Of a stretch of 64,000 bases of DNA, positions 33,369-45,831 are shown piece after piece. Position 1 is the stretch's first letter, and each line of letters begins with the position of its first letter. A program made the position numbers and the translations under genes. The notes beneath the pieces are model-generated. The model saw nothing but the letters and a program-made list of their open reading frames with translations. It did no database searches and had not been told where the DNA came from. The DNA comes from Gigaspora rosea (taxonomy: Eukaryota > Glomeromycota > Glomeromycetes > Diversisporales > Gigasporaceae). The stretch spans positions 510,544 through 574,543 of the forward strand of contig QKWP01000027.1 of NCBI GenBank assembly GCA_003550325.1, read 5' to 3'.

Positions 33369-34888
33369 CTGATCAATAATAAAATTTTAATTAATCATAA
33401 ATTATAATTACCTTAATTGAATCAAAAACATAGAGATTACCTGATGCTAGCTCGTACTCTCTAATTATAATGTACATAAAACAAAAAAACGAGTAAATTG
33501 AATGCATTAAAAAAAAAATAAATAAATAAAAAGAAATTAGGTATTTACTTTTGGTACCAATAGTTTGCCTTTTGTAAATCTCTTGGCACGCATATTCCAT
33601 TTCGATAACAATAACCAACTTGAAGCATTCCACATGAATTTCTCAACTTTGCAGACTTTAGATAATTAATGAATGCTTTATATTCGTCCTTTTTAACTCA
33701 AATTCCATGTTGATAACAAAAACCGACATGATACATTCCATCAGCATGTCCTAACTCGGAAGACCTTTGATAATAAACGAATGCCCTATATTCATCCTTT
33801 TCAACACCAATTCCATTTTCATAACAATATCCAAGATTATACGTTCCGCTAGAACTGCCCATTTCTGCAGCTTTCTGATAATTTAAAAATGCAGTATGTT
33901 CATCTTTTCAACTCCTGATAACAATAACCAAGATCACACATTCCATTTACATTTCCTTTTTCTGCGGATTTTTGATAATATTCGAATGCCCTATATTCAT
34001 CTTTTTCAACTCCAATTCCATTTAAATAACAATGGCCAACACGAAACATTCCATCTGAATGCTCTTTTTCTGCGGATTTGTGATAATATTCGAATGCTTT
34101 ATTTTCATCCTTTTCAACCCCAATTCCATTTTGGTAACAGTAACCAACTTGAAAAATTCCATCAACATTCTCCATCTCTACAGATTTTTGATAATATTCG
34201 AATGCCTTATTTTCATCTTTTTCAACTCCGATTCCGCCAAAATAACAATTACCAAGAGCAAATAATCCACGAGAATAGCCCATCTCTGCAGATTTTTGGT
34301 AATATTCGAATTCCTTATTTTTATCTTTTTCAGCTCCGATTCCATCAGCAGATTTTTGATAATATGCGAATACTCTATATTCATCCTTTTCAATTCCAGC
34401 TCCATCAAGAAAACAATCAACAAGAGCAAATAATCCACGAAGATAGCCCATATCAGCAGACTTTTGATAATATCCGAATGCCTTATTTTCATTCTTTTCT
34501 ATCCCAATTCCATTTTGGTAACAGTGGCCAACTTGAAAAATTCCATCAACATTCTTCATCTCAGCAGACTTTTGATAATATTCGAATGCCTTATTTTCAT
34601 TCTTTTCTACCCCAATTCCATTTTGGTAACAGTCGCCAACTTGAAAAATTCCATCAACACTCTTCATCTCAGCAGATTTTTGATAATATTCGAATGCCTT
34701 ATTTTCATCCTTCTCAACTCCGATTCCGTCAAGATAACAATTACCAAGAGCAAATAATCCACGAGAATAACCCATTTCTGCAGATTTTTGGTAATATTCG
34801 AATGCCTTATTTTTATCTTTTCCAACTCCGATTCCATCAAGATAACAATCAACAAGTTTACATATTCCATTAGCGTATCCTATATCAG

Positions 34889-35173
34889 GGGTCGTCTAAA
34901 GCCATGTACCCACGTGACAATTTTGTGTAAATCAACCAAACGGAGTCGCGAAATTTTGTTTACACGGATCAGCCCGAAGAAGTCAAAAAACAAAAAAAAC
35001 GCAAGAACATAAAAACGGCATTCTAAACCTATCTTGGGCCATTAATAAAAAATGTCGGGAAGGTAATTTTACCTATATTGGTCCTAACCCTAACCCGACC
35101 CTAATGCTAAACAGACTCTAATACGAATTTTAATTAAAATTTCAAAAAATCACGTGGGTACATGGCTTTAGCC
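34889..35173. mobile_element. MITE (copy 2) inserted in the Sel1 array, with 12-bp target duplication
   Basis: The ends are CTAAAGCCATGTACCCACGT (left) and ACGTGGGTACATGGCTTTAG (right). It is flanked on both sides by ATCCTATATCAG (34877-34888, 35174-35185), which is Sel1 coding sequence. The same family lies at 9632-9908. A 10-12 bp duplication points to a Mutator-type non-autonomous element; this is inference. Confidence 0.88.
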
Positions 35174-38100
35174 ATCCTATATCAGCAGATTTTTGATAAT
35201 ATGTGAATGCCTTATATTCGTCTTTTTCAACTCCAACTCCGTTTAAATAACACTGGCCAACGTGAAGCATCCATCTGAGCTACCTTTTTCAGCAGTTAAA
35301 TAATAAATAAATGCTTTATATACATCTTCTCTAACTCCAATTCCATTTTGGTAACAATAGCCAGTTTGGAATATTCCACTAGCATTTTCAAACTCGGCGG
35401 AATTTTTGTAATAGATGAACGCTTTATGCTCATTCTTTTCAACTCCAATTCCATTTTGATAGCAATAACCAACTTGAAACATTCCGCTAGCATTTCCAAA
35501 ATCGGCGGATTCTTTGTAATAAATAAACGCCGCATGCTCACTCTTTTTAATTCCAATTCCATTTTGATAGCAATAACCAACTTGAAACATTCCGCTAGCA
35601 TTTACCAAGTCGGCGGATTTTTTGTAATAAACAAACGCTTTATGCTCATTCTTTTTAACTCCAATTCCATTGAAGTAGCAATTACAAAGAGCAAATAATC
35701 CACGAACATAGCCCATATCAGCGGATTCTTGATAACATTTGAATGCCTTACTTTCATCCTTCTCAACTCCAATTCCATCAAGATAACAATTATCAAGAAC
35801 AAATAATCCAGGAGAATAACCCATCTCAGCAGATTTTTGATAATAAATGAATGGCTCACTTTCATCCTTTCCGATTCCGATTCCGTCAAGATAACAGTCA
35901 ACAAGCTGATGTATCCCATCAATAGATCCCATATCAGCAGATTTTTGATAATATAATAATGCTTTATATTCATCCTTTTCAACTCCAATTCCACTTAAAT
36001 AACATTGACCAACATGAAACATTCCATCTAAATTACCTTTTTCTGCAGATTTTAGGTAATATGTAAACGCCTCGTGTTCATTCTTTTCAACTCCAATTCC
36101 ATTTTGATAGCAATAGCCAGTTTGGAATATCCCACTAACGTTTCCCATCTCAGCAGATTTTTGATAATGGGTAAATGCTTGATGTTTATTCTTTTCAACT
36201 CCAATTGCATTTTGATAGCAATAGCCAGTTTGGAATATCCCATTAACGTTTCCCATCTCAGCAGATTTTTGATAATGGATAAATGCTTGACGTTCACTCT
36301 TTTTGACTCCAATTCCATTTTGATAGCAATAACCAACGTTATATTCGCCATTTGCATACCCCATCTCAGCTAATTTTTGATAATGAATGAATGTCTTATG
36401 TTCATATTTAGCGACTTTATTTTTATTTTGACAAGGGATATCAAGATTAGAAATTTCATCGGTATATTCTATCTCAATAGAATTTTGATAATAAATAAAT
36501 GCCTTATGTTTATTTGTTTAACTCCAATTCCATTTCGATAACATTGACTAACTTGAAATATTCCATCAGAATCGCCCATTTCAGCTAATTTTTGATAATA
36601 AATAAATGCTTTATGCTCATCTTTTTCAATTCCAATTCCATAAAGATAACAATAAGCTACTTGAAACATTCCACCAGTATCTTCCATATCTGCAAGTTTT
36701 TGATAATAAATGAATGCTTTATGCTCATCCTTTTCAACATCAATTCCTTTTTCATAGCAATAACCAAGGTTATTTATTCCTAGAGCATGTCCCATCTCAG
36801 CAGATTTTTGGTAATGAAGAAATGCTTCATGTTCATTCTTTACAACTCCATCTCCGTTTAGGTAACAAGTTCCAAGGTTAAATGTTCCATCAGCGTGCCC
36901 CATCTTGGCTGATTTTTGATAATTAACGAATGCGTTATATTCATTCTTTTCAACACCAATTCCATTTTGATAACAACAACCGAGATTAAATGTTCCATCG
37001 GCATGCCCAAATCAGCGGATGTTTGATAATAAATAAATGCTTTACGCTCATCCTTCTCGACGCCAATTCCATGAAGATAACAATTACCAATTTGAAAAAT
37101 TCCATCAACATTTTTAATGTTAGCAGATTTTTGATAATAAATAAATGCTTTATGTTCATCTTTTTCAACTCCTATTCCATAAAGATAACAAAAGCCAACC
37201 TGATTCATTCCATCACCATGCATCATCTCAGTAGATTTTTTATAATAAATGAATGCTTTATATTCATCCAATTCCATTTTGATAACAACAGCCAACTTGA
37301 AACATCCCATCAGCATTTCCCATCTCAGCAGATTTTTGATAATAAACGAATGCTTTGTGTTTATTCGTGAGAACACCACTTCCACTAAAGTAACAATCAC
37401 CAAGTTTATATGCACCGCGAGCATGTCCCATTTTAGCAGATTTTTGATAGCTAATGAATGCTTTATGTTTGTTTTGTTGAATTCCAGTTCCGTTATCATA
37501 ACAACATCCAAGATTAAAATATCCAGTGGCATGGTCCCATCCTAGCAGATTTTTGATAATATTTAAATGCTTTACGTTCATTCTTTTTTACCCCACTTCC
37601 ATTTTGATAACAACAGCCAAGTCCATTAATTCCACCGGCGTTTCCTAATTCAGCAGACTTTTGATAATGAATAAACGCCTTATGCTCATCTTTTTCTACG
37701 CCGGTTCCATAAAGATAACAATGGCCAAGTCCATTAATCCCATCCGCATCTCCCATTTTAGTAGATTTCTGATAATTTATAAATGCACTATGTTCATCCT
37801 TTTCAATTCCAATTCCATTTTGATAGCAGTAACCAACTTGATACATCCCTTTGGCGTGCTCCAGATCAGCAGATTTTTGATAATAAATGAATGCCCTACT
37901 TTCATTTTTTTCAACGCCAATTCCATTTTGGTAACAATAGCCAACATTATATGTTCCATCAGGATGTCCCATATCAGCAGATTTTTGATAATAAATAAAT
38001 GCCTTATTTTCATCTTTTACGACTCCAATTCCATTTCGATAACAGTAGCCAAGATTAATATATTCCACCAGTATGCCCCATTTCAGCGGATTTTTGATAA

Positions 38101-38934
38101 CAAATGAAAGACTTATGTTCATCTTTTTCAACTCCAATTCCATTGCGATAACAATAACCAAGGTTATATGTCCCACCAGCATGCCCTTTTTCAGCAGATT
38201 TTTGATAATAACTAAATGCCTTGAATTCGTCCTTTTCAACACCAATTCCATTTCGATAACAAAAACCAACTTGATTCATTCCATCAACATGTCCCAGTTC
38301 AGCAGATTTTTGATAATGAATGAATGCATTACGCTTATCCTTTATAACTCCGACTCCATTACGATAACAAAAACCAACTTGATACATTCCATCAGCACAT
38401 CCCATTTCAGCAGATTTTTTATAATGAATGAATGCCTTAAATTATCCTTTTTGACACCAATTTTATTTTGATAACAATAACCAACATGATAAATTCCATC
38501 TACAAATTCCATCACAGCAGATTTTTGATAATGAACAAATGCTTGATGTTTATCTTTTTTAACCCATTTACCATAGAGGTAACAACCCGCAAGAATACTT
38601 AGGGCTACGGGATTAATTCGATCATTTGAGAGCCAATTAATTACGTCATCTGAGTTTTGCTTTATTAAAAGTTGGTCAATTATGTCAAGAATTGACTCGA
38701 CGTTGTTGCCTTTAGATCTTTCTTCATTATACAATTTACATAAATCAACAACATATGATTGGTTAAAATTGTCATCGATTTGACTAACTTCATTCGATGA
38801 GCCTACAAATTTTTCCGGCTTTTCTGTAGATAAGTTACCGCGAGTTCTTTCCAATATTTCCTTATTTAACATTTGGCCACAAGAAAAACATTACGAACAA
38901 AGACGACGTACGTACGGTGTAGGCAACCTAAATA

Positions 38935-38943
38935 CTTTATATA
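38935..38943 (-). promoter_or_regulatory. TATA box of the Sel1-kinase gene
   Basis: TATATAAAG on the minus strand, about 63-71 bp upstream of the start at 38872. Confidence 0.5.
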
Positions 38944-40000
38944 GAATAAGTGCTATTAAGTTCGATACAGGTTAATTTTAATTCTTGGCGTATTGCCTGC
39001 CTGTCCTTTATTGAGGTTGACAATTAAGAAAATATTTACTTTATATATGTGGAGATTGAGGTTTTTAGGTTTCCTGTATGACATATATGTTTACGTATGC
39101 ATTTCTATTTCGAAAGTTACCTAAACAAACGGAATTTTTTAAGAAATAGATAGGCTTGTGCATATAAATAAAACCACAAAACGATTAAGTATAGTGATCC
39201 AACGGAGTTTTGTACGTTAACCTGGAGATGAATGTATAAAAAATAAAGCTTTCACGTACGTACGTACGTACTTTGCGCCAATAAATTCTAAATACGGTTA
39301 TAACAAATGTTATGATGTACGCACGCACTTAAAGCTTGAAAAAAAATTATCAATTTTTCTTGCAAAAAGGCCCTTTGAAAAAATCAGAAAAAATCGCCAT
39401 TTTCTTTTTTTCTATCTTTCCATTACGCCGTGTTACACATATGTGCGTACGTAGAAAAAGGTTTGCGTTGGATTAATTTGTCCAAATGTATATTTTCTTC
39501 TGTTGACAAATTAATTTATGTCATTATGCCTCAGCTAATATTCTCCTATTTACTCAATTTTAGGGAAATTGCCTCAAGTTCTACTTAGCTTATCGTTAAT
39601 GAAGTGTTGCTTAGCTCACAACACATTAAAAGCTGCTTCCTACTAGTGCTTCCACTCAACACAGTACGTTAAAACCTGCTTCCTACAGGACTTCCATTTT
39701 GTGTTCTGCTGTGCGTTATGAAGGTGGAACAGAATTTTCCTAATTGCTCAACACTTTCTAGAACACTAGACTTATAAAAGGTTTTATAGGTCCCAAAACC
39801 TTTTATATGGTTCAATAGTAATTGAGAGCTTATAAGTCTAAATATTCCTTTTCTAACAATTAGAGTTTGGAACAAAAACAAGCTCTTGTGGTATTGCTTT
39901 TATACAGTCAATTACGTTATTAAAATTTTTTTTTTCTTTAATTCTTTGATTAAGGATTTTTTTTTTTTTGCTATGTATTTGTTATCTAAATCGATTTGGA
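38944..40000. other. Intergenic stretch
   Basis: An (ACGT)n microsatellite lies at 39254-39272. A tandem pair of about 65 bp lies at 39600-39705 (AAAAGCTGCTTCCTACTAGT / AAAACCTGCTTCCTACAGGA). Short inverted AAAAGGTTTTATAGGT/AAAACCTTTTATAT motifs lie near 39780. No gene is seen. Confidence 0.45.
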
Positions 40001-40079
40001 GGATCTCTTGCAGTATAGGTGACACCATTAATAAAATGCATTTGATTAGAATAAGTGTCACCTATACTGCAAGAGATCC
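40001..40079. repeat. Hairpin with perfect 25-bp arms
   Basis: GGATCTCTTGCAGTATAGGT plus GACAC at 40001-40025 is exactly complementary to 40055-40079, with a 29-nt loop. The exactness in diverged AT-rich DNA suggests a recent origin or selection. Confidence 0.85.
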
Positions 40080-41420
40080 ATTTGGATTGTTAGGATGAGA
40101 AACTGGTTTTAAGTGGTTATTATGTCAATATCGCTGATTTCAAATTAATTTTAGCATTCTCAAGCGTTTTCCAGATGTAATTTTTTCAGTGAGATAAAAA
40201 TTTATAGCATTACAAGAAAAAAATTGGATATCATCGGCGCCTTGTGCTACCTGCCTTAATTCATTTTAATAGTAGTCGTCTAACAAGGGTATTCTCATCC
40301 TTGAATTGTTGTTATTTCTGGATTATGGTTGACATTATACTTTATTCGTGCTATCTTCAATGCTTGCAAGTATTTTCCGTAATCAAAATACCTTTTTAGT
40401 TGAATTAGAATTTCATAATAATCATTTTCACTTTATTTATGCTACACTTAGATTTAAGTATATTTTTTTTTCCCTCTGATTAATTAATGAGAATAAATAG
40501 GAAAACTCTATAAAATTGAATAACAGTTTTGAATACTTAGGTTAGTTAAGGTTCTCAAGGATAATAAAATTAAAGAGTGAATTGAATAGCTTATTTTAAA
40601 TACAAATATTAATAAACTCACATGATAAATCAAACATAAATATTCATAAACTTAATAATGTTTAATATGCATACGAACTACGAATAAAATTAGACTAAGT
40701 GATAAATGTTCATGAATTTACTAATGTTAAACAATAGTATTCTTTTATACACACTGCTAAAATCAATAACATTAAATGATAGATATTTATAGGTTCAAGT
40801 GATTTATTTTAAATAGATAAATGTTTTTATACTCGTACATTAAATCAATGTGAATAAAATAAAAAAAAATATATAACTTATGTATTTTTTGTTAATTTAA
40901 ACCAGGTAATGTTTATTATACAAATGTGTTTAAACTTTCGATAAATATATTTGAATCATAAATATTAACTGTTTTAGACAAAATTTTTCAATGAGTGTTA
41001 CATAAAAAAGTTATCATTAAAAGTTATAATTATATATCAAACAAAATAATAATTGTGGCAGCTGAAGCTGAGATTTAAAATATTTTAATATTAAATTTTT
41101 GGAGCTTTTTTTGTCAGCTTTTTTTTTTAGAATTAAGTTAGGGTTTAAGGTTAGTAGTATTATAGAATTAAATATAGATCCTGATTACAGGTTCAGCCAA
41201 TTTAGCTTCAACCGCTATAATAATTATCATATAATTTTATAACATCCTGATACTTCTATTGAGATTAATTCAAGCATTTGTATTTATTAAATTTATAAGA
41301 TTTTAAAAAAGAGGGAATTAGTTTAAGATTACAAATTTAATAAATGGTTCTAATAATCCGGTCGTGTCAAATTTTGCATCTCTAAAAAAATTTAACCATT
41401 ATTTTTTTTATATCGATATA
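40080..41420. other. AT-rich intergenic stretch
   Basis: It contains the inverted-repeat element at 41048-41228. TTCATAAA/GATAAAT words recur loosely between 40600 and 40830. No gene is seen. Confidence 0.4.
41048..41228. mobile_element. Inverted-repeat element of the GCAGCTGAAGCTGA type
   Basis: ATAATTGTGGCAGCTGAAGC faces TAGCTTCAACCGCTATAATA. The interior has TTAGGGTTTAAGG. It is related to 30178-30372. Confidence 0.6.
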
Positions 41421-42055
41421 TTATTGGGTGGTATTGCTAGCACTATCCGTGGTGCCAGGTTGTGATGGATTGTTTGGATCAAAACCTTGTACAGAGCCAT
41501 TAACGTTTTGGATACTAAACGTATGAGAATATGCTGCATACGGATTATTCGTATCATTATTATAAAATTTAATGAAGCTATAAAAAATGCATATAATTAA
41601 TTCATTAATAATTAACGTTAAAAATAAACCGGGTTTTGTGTAAAAAAAATTTGTAGATTTTTTAAATAACAAAACATACTAAGCATTTGATGGAGGTCCA
41701 ATATTGGTAGGAATAGGACAACTAAAGAAAGTTTCAGTACATTTAACGCAAGTGGCAAGTGTACTGGCTTTCACGAAATTACCTAAATGCGCATATGAAA
41801 AATTGGTTAAAATTATTTCTATTTTGTGCGCAACATGGTATATGATTAAATAACGTACGTACCAATCAACAAATCTATCAAACAACAATCACCCATGCTA
41901 GTCAATGGTGGATTAACATTATCTTCTTCCCATGAGACATTCCCATTTTGACCTCCATACCATGTGGTATCTGCGTACGGAGTTTTAATACTGCAACCAG
42001 CATAAATAGTAGAAATAAAGAAACAAATGCACAATAAAACTGTAAATAATTTCAT
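41421..42055 (-). CDS. Small secreted Kre9/Knh1-like cell-wall protein, 150 aa
   Basis: The gene has three exons: 42055-41863, 41782-41680 and 41577-41421, with GT-AG introns in phase. The start at 42055 gives a signal peptide (MKLFTVLLCICFFISTIYA, residues 1-19); the upstream in-frame ATG at 42109 would bury it. The mature part begins CSIKTPYADTTWYGG with VSWEEDNVNPPLTSM and ends in a Ser/Thr/Asn-rich tail. This is the pattern of the PF10342 Kre9/Knh1-like N-terminal domain of wall-associated, often GPI-anchored fungal proteins. Several cysteines suggest disulfides. No hydrophobic GPI-type C-terminus is present, so secretion into the wall or apoplast is more likely. A role in beta-glucan assembly is family knowledge, not shown here. 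Confidence 0.8.
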
Positions 42056-42204
42056 TTTAAATGATGTTCTAACGAAGTGTAAAAAGGATGGATGATGGTG
42101 AAGATTCAACTGAAAAGGTGGGATAGGAAAGATTCAGCTGAAAGGTCGGGATGGAAGTGGAAGTAAAGAATACGTATAAGTTGTGAGATCAACCGAAAAC
42201 TATG

Positions 42205-42212
42205 TATTTATA
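42205..42212 (-). promoter_or_regulatory. TATA box of the Kre9-like gene
   Basis: TATAAATA on the minus strand, about 150 bp upstream of the start codon. Confidence 0.4.
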
Positions 42213-42436
42213 AAATTTTCAGGAATAGAAAGTGTCACACTAAATAAAGACCGTATCACTGAAAAGACATACAAAAAGAAGCAGTTGAATTTACACGAGC
42301 GAGTCTCATCTCAGATACATTAATTAAATTACATAGTTAATATCTTCTAGCCTGGCACAATGCAAATAAACTCCAAAGTGTACAGTATTTTCGTGTTAAT
42401 TAAGTCAGGACAATGCCATTTTAGGTGTGTGTTCAA

Positions 42437-42651
42437 TCATTTCGAGAGCATTTTCTTTGACCTTTTGCAGGTGCACAGGAATTAAATCAATATCTCGTTT
42501 ATAACTCGTCCAAGCTGTACTGCATTTTTATAAATATTCATTTATTTCGAGCGCATTTGCTTTGACCTTTTGCAGGTGCATAGGAATTAAATCAATATCT
42601 CATTTATAACTCGTCCAAGCTGTACTACATTTTTATAAATATTCATTAATC
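42437..42651. repeat. Tandem duplication, about 107 bp, two copies
   Basis: TTTGACCTTTTGCAGGTGCA then GAATTAAATCAATATCTC, TATAACTCGTCCAAGCTGTA and TTTTTATAAATATTCAT occur twice, nearly identical. Confidence 0.9.
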
Positions 42652-42784
42652 AGTATCATTCACAGCATATTGTACTGAACACCAGTGTTATAAATTCAAA
42701 AAATTTTATTGGCGCAAACACAAAAAAATATGCACCAAAAAAAAAAATTTATATGCGCGTTATATATACTGAGAGTCCCAATTA

Positions 42785-42865
42785 GGCGAAAGCATAATAT
42801 GCGCATAATTTACAAATTTTCGCATTGCATGCTTCGCATAATATGCACATAATTTACCAAATTTT
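42785..42865. repeat. Repeated CATAATATGCGCATAATTTA motif
   Basis: GCATAATATGCGCATAATTT near 42791 recurs as GCATAATATGCACATAATTT near 42836. It is short and non-coding. Confidence 0.6.
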
Positions 42866-42998
42866 GGAAAAAGGCATAAAATGCACGTGGGTGAGATGTG
42901 ATTGGTGGAGAAACTTCCGATGCAGAATGTCCGAAATATTATAATTTGACCTCGATCACACCCTACCGCATCGCATAAATCTTAGGTAGCGTTCCCAC

Positions 42999-43197
42999 AA
43001 AAAATTGGTCACCCCTGTAATTTTGATCAAAGGGTCAGGTGTAATATTCAAAACAAATGTGTTTTGTTTTCACGTTATAATTAGGGTTAGGGTTAGAAAA
43101 ATATAGTGGCTATTAATAAAATTTCATGAGGACATTTTTAAATTAGGACGAAGTAAATTCGATTGGTTAAAATTACAGGAGGTGAACAATTTTTTGC
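42999..43197. mobile_element. About 199-bp MITE with TTAGGG interior
   Basis: AAAAATTGGTCACCCCTGTA on the left faces TACAGGAGGTGAACAATTTT on the right. The interior includes ATTAGGGTTAGGGTTAG. Confidence 0.75.
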
Positions 43198-44452
43198 ATA
43201 ATCCTGGGTGAATTTAGGATCATTTTTCATGTTACAGCTGATGCTGAAATTTGTTGTTGAAATTTTTAATATAAAAATTAAAATTTTTTTTGGGCGAGGT
43301 AGGATTAGAATTGTTAAAAAAAAAAAAAAGGCATAAATAAATTTTAATAAGATTTACATTAGAGACCAAAATTTCATTATCGGCCCGATCAAAAAAAATA
43401 TAAATGCTGAACATATCATTAAAAAGTTTAAAACTACAGCCAATTCTTTATACATATAAGATTTTGAACCCTTCTATTTGTGACGATATCATTTAAAGAA
43501 ATTATATGCTTATACGGGATGCTTCCTTTGTATTAATGCTGCCAATTTTTAAAAAATCATTTGGAGTGCCTCATATTAAACGGGTCCATTTTTCAATTTT
43601 TCAAAAATTTTTTTAGTTGATTGCTTTGATATATAAAATTTTTGAAAATAAAATTAAAAACCGATTGTCGATCCCTCCGTTGATAGTTCTTTCCAGGTAT
43701 TCTTAAACGGGGCACAATCTCGTTAGAAAATGCAAACATTGAATTACGTACTAGGGTGATATGATAAATCAACTAAGTAATCAAAACTATGTCAGTTATA
43801 TTGATCATTTTACTATGATAAAATTAAAAAATGTAGATCAAATTATTTTAAGTCTTTTAATTATAAAGAAAAGCGTAAAATTCTAAGTTTTCACACAAAT
43901 ATTGTACTTATTTATCTAATTTCTTTCAATTGAAAACACTGCGGCAGAACTATCTCAAATTAACTATGTTGGTTTTTTTGCAAAGTTCTAATTAAATTTT
44001 GACTTGCATGTTTAAGATTAAGTTTTTTTGCTCGAATCGACGAAATTTTTAACATTCCGCAAGAAGAATGCCTAAAACTTACATTTTAATAGAGAATATT
44101 AGAAACATAGCCTTATTTTTAGATACTTTATAAACAACCTATGAAAGTTTCAAGGTAATTCCATGTCTCAATAATGAGTTGAACCATTTAGAATCATCGT
44201 TTAATAATAATGTAATTAAAACGTTAGTCGTAATAGTCGTATTTGTATATCGAATATGTATAACAGATAAAATAAGTATGTTGTATAATCATCATTGTGT
44301 AACATAAAAATTTGCAATATATAAAATTCTATAATTTGCTGACATAGGTTTGATTACTTAATTGATTTATCACCCTAAATACGTACGTACAGTACCTGGT
44401 ACGTACATAGATCACAATTTTAATTTATAAATGAACATGTGAATGATCATGA
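43198..44452. other. AT-rich intergenic stretch
   Basis: A half-copy of the CAGCTGATGCTGAAATT element lies near 43229, and an (ACGT) tract near 44387. No gene is seen. Confidence 0.4.
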
Positions 44453-44520
44453 TTTCATCGGAGTTAATGCCACTCCCATGCGTTGTGCAGCAGCGCTTGG
44501 TGAAATTAACTCTGATGAAA
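44453..44520. repeat. Hairpin (TTTCATC...GATGAAA)
   Basis: TTTCATCGGAGTTAATGCCA faces TGAAATTAACTCTGATGAAA, with a second small stem (GCGTTGTGCAGCAGCGC) in the loop. Confidence 0.65.
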
Positions 44521-44567
44521 GAAAATTTGTTATTAACGTAATATTAATCGTATGCTCAAACTGAGGT

Positions 44568-44672
44568 CATCTAATACATTTATGGCTGTGTGATTTTTTT
44601 CTCATGAAAATGATTACATAATCTTGTGCAAAAAAATCACACGATCATATAAGATGAATCATGATAGGGCTA
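44568..44672. repeat. Hairpin (GTGTGATTTTTTT...)
   Basis: GTGTGATTTTTTTCTCATG faces TGCAAAAAAATCACAC. CATCTAATACATTTATGG and TCATATAAGATGAAT extend the stem imperfectly. Confidence 0.6.
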
Positions 44673-45656
44673 GACAAATGTAAGAATCCAATAAAATTGA
44701 ATATTTCAACCTTTTTAGCAATCAAATATTTATGTAATTTAAAGACCATCTAATAATAACCACCGGGAACCTTAATGTGAAGTAGGACCCTTTGGTCTCG
44801 GGCAAATCTTGCTTACCTTTCAAGTAAGTTGTGCTTTAGCCGTGAGACTCAGTCACTCCAAATACGTCTCTTTACATGTACGTTTAAAATCAAGAATAAT
44901 TTATAAAAATCATTAAGATTCACAGTGTTGATAATCAGGATTCTGAGAAAGATCTAAATATCGGATTTTATCATAATGGAGATCAGATTAAAAGTAAAAT
45001 TGAATCAAGAACGTAAATATTTATAAGTATATCAATGATATTATGTTAGTTGATAAGAATGGAATACCGACAAAATAATGTGTTATGATTTTTTTGGTTA
45101 TTCGAATAGAAAGAAATAATCAATCACATCTTAGTTGGCGAGGTTTTTTGAATACACTACCACCATGTTTGGGGAATTAAAGATCTTTTTTTTAAAGCAA
45201 GATAATCTGGACCTGCAAAGCCTGTAGGGAGTTCCTGTAATATCACAAATAAAAAAAAAAAAAAAAGGTATAAATAAAATGTAGATTTCCAAGGTGGATA
45301 GTAACGAATTCAATTTTAGCAATCTAGATCCAGAAAATATAAATAACTATATGATAGTAAAAAATTAAGAGCTTTTGGTTTTATTTTTTGGTATGATCCG
45401 AATTCTATGCAGGGCAATGATCAATATCAATATTCTGCATTCTATGAGAAAAAAAATTTTAAATTGTTGATCTTTATTATATCAGATATACTTTAAAAAA
45501 AAAAAAAAAAATTAACTGAACTCAATTATAGATATACAGTTTTGGTTTTTCTACGCCCAAATCTGAAACTTTATTATTAATCTTTTAATAGTATATATTT
45601 TTTATAAATGGAAATTGTTTTTTGAGAGTTTGGAATTTGTCCAGGTTTTGATATCA
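44673..45656. other. AT-rich intergenic stretch
   Basis: It includes a decayed half of the 25.2-kb foldback at about 45600-45655 (TTTGGAATTTGTCCAGGTTT). No gene is seen. Confidence 0.4.
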
Positions 45657-45831
45657 GTACAACTCACTCTCGTCATGGTGAACTCGATATTGCGAAGATT
45701 TGATATAATGAAAAATTTTAATTACGAAATTATTAAACTTCAACTAACGATATAGTGAAGTACATATAATATTCTCTAAGCTATAATGAAAATTTATTTT
45801 TTCTCCTCACTATAACGAGATTGAGTTGTAT
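45657..45831. mobile_element. 175-bp MITE with TACAACTCA ends
   Basis: GTACAACTCACTCTCGTCAT on the left faces ATAACGAGATTGAGTTGTAT on the right. The interior is AT-rich. Confidence 0.75.

Larger units (their letters stand above)
32288..38872 (-). pseudogene. Sel1-repeat (about 44 units) plus C-terminal protein kinase gene, frame-disrupted
   Basis: The N-terminus (38872 to about 38580) reads MLNKEILERTRGN... with a helical ILDIIDQLLIK region. From about 38580 to 33549 there are about 44 tandem 36-residue Sel1 units (108-bp DNA period), of the type GYCYQNGIGVEKDEHKAFIY with YQKSAEMG. The reading frame changes about seven times, for example near 38440, 38080, 37520, 37270, 37010, 36510 and 33900. 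In-frame stops and a MITE (34889-35173) also interrupt it. Short exons (33460-33441 and 33368-33121) link the last Sel1 unit to the kinase. Without sequence repair the product would be truncated. It could also be an assembly with uncorrected indels, but the changes are not in homopolymers. The kinase domain is described separately. Confidence 0.75.

Noticed and set aside
33896-38471. Long + strand open frames opposite the Sel1 array
   Set aside because: They are antisense shadows of the 108-bp Sel1 period, rich in Phe/His/Ile without domain sense.
44780-44870. Possible structured RNA around a CTTACCTTTCAAGTAAG hairpin
   Set aside because: Only one short stem; not enough to call an RNA gene.
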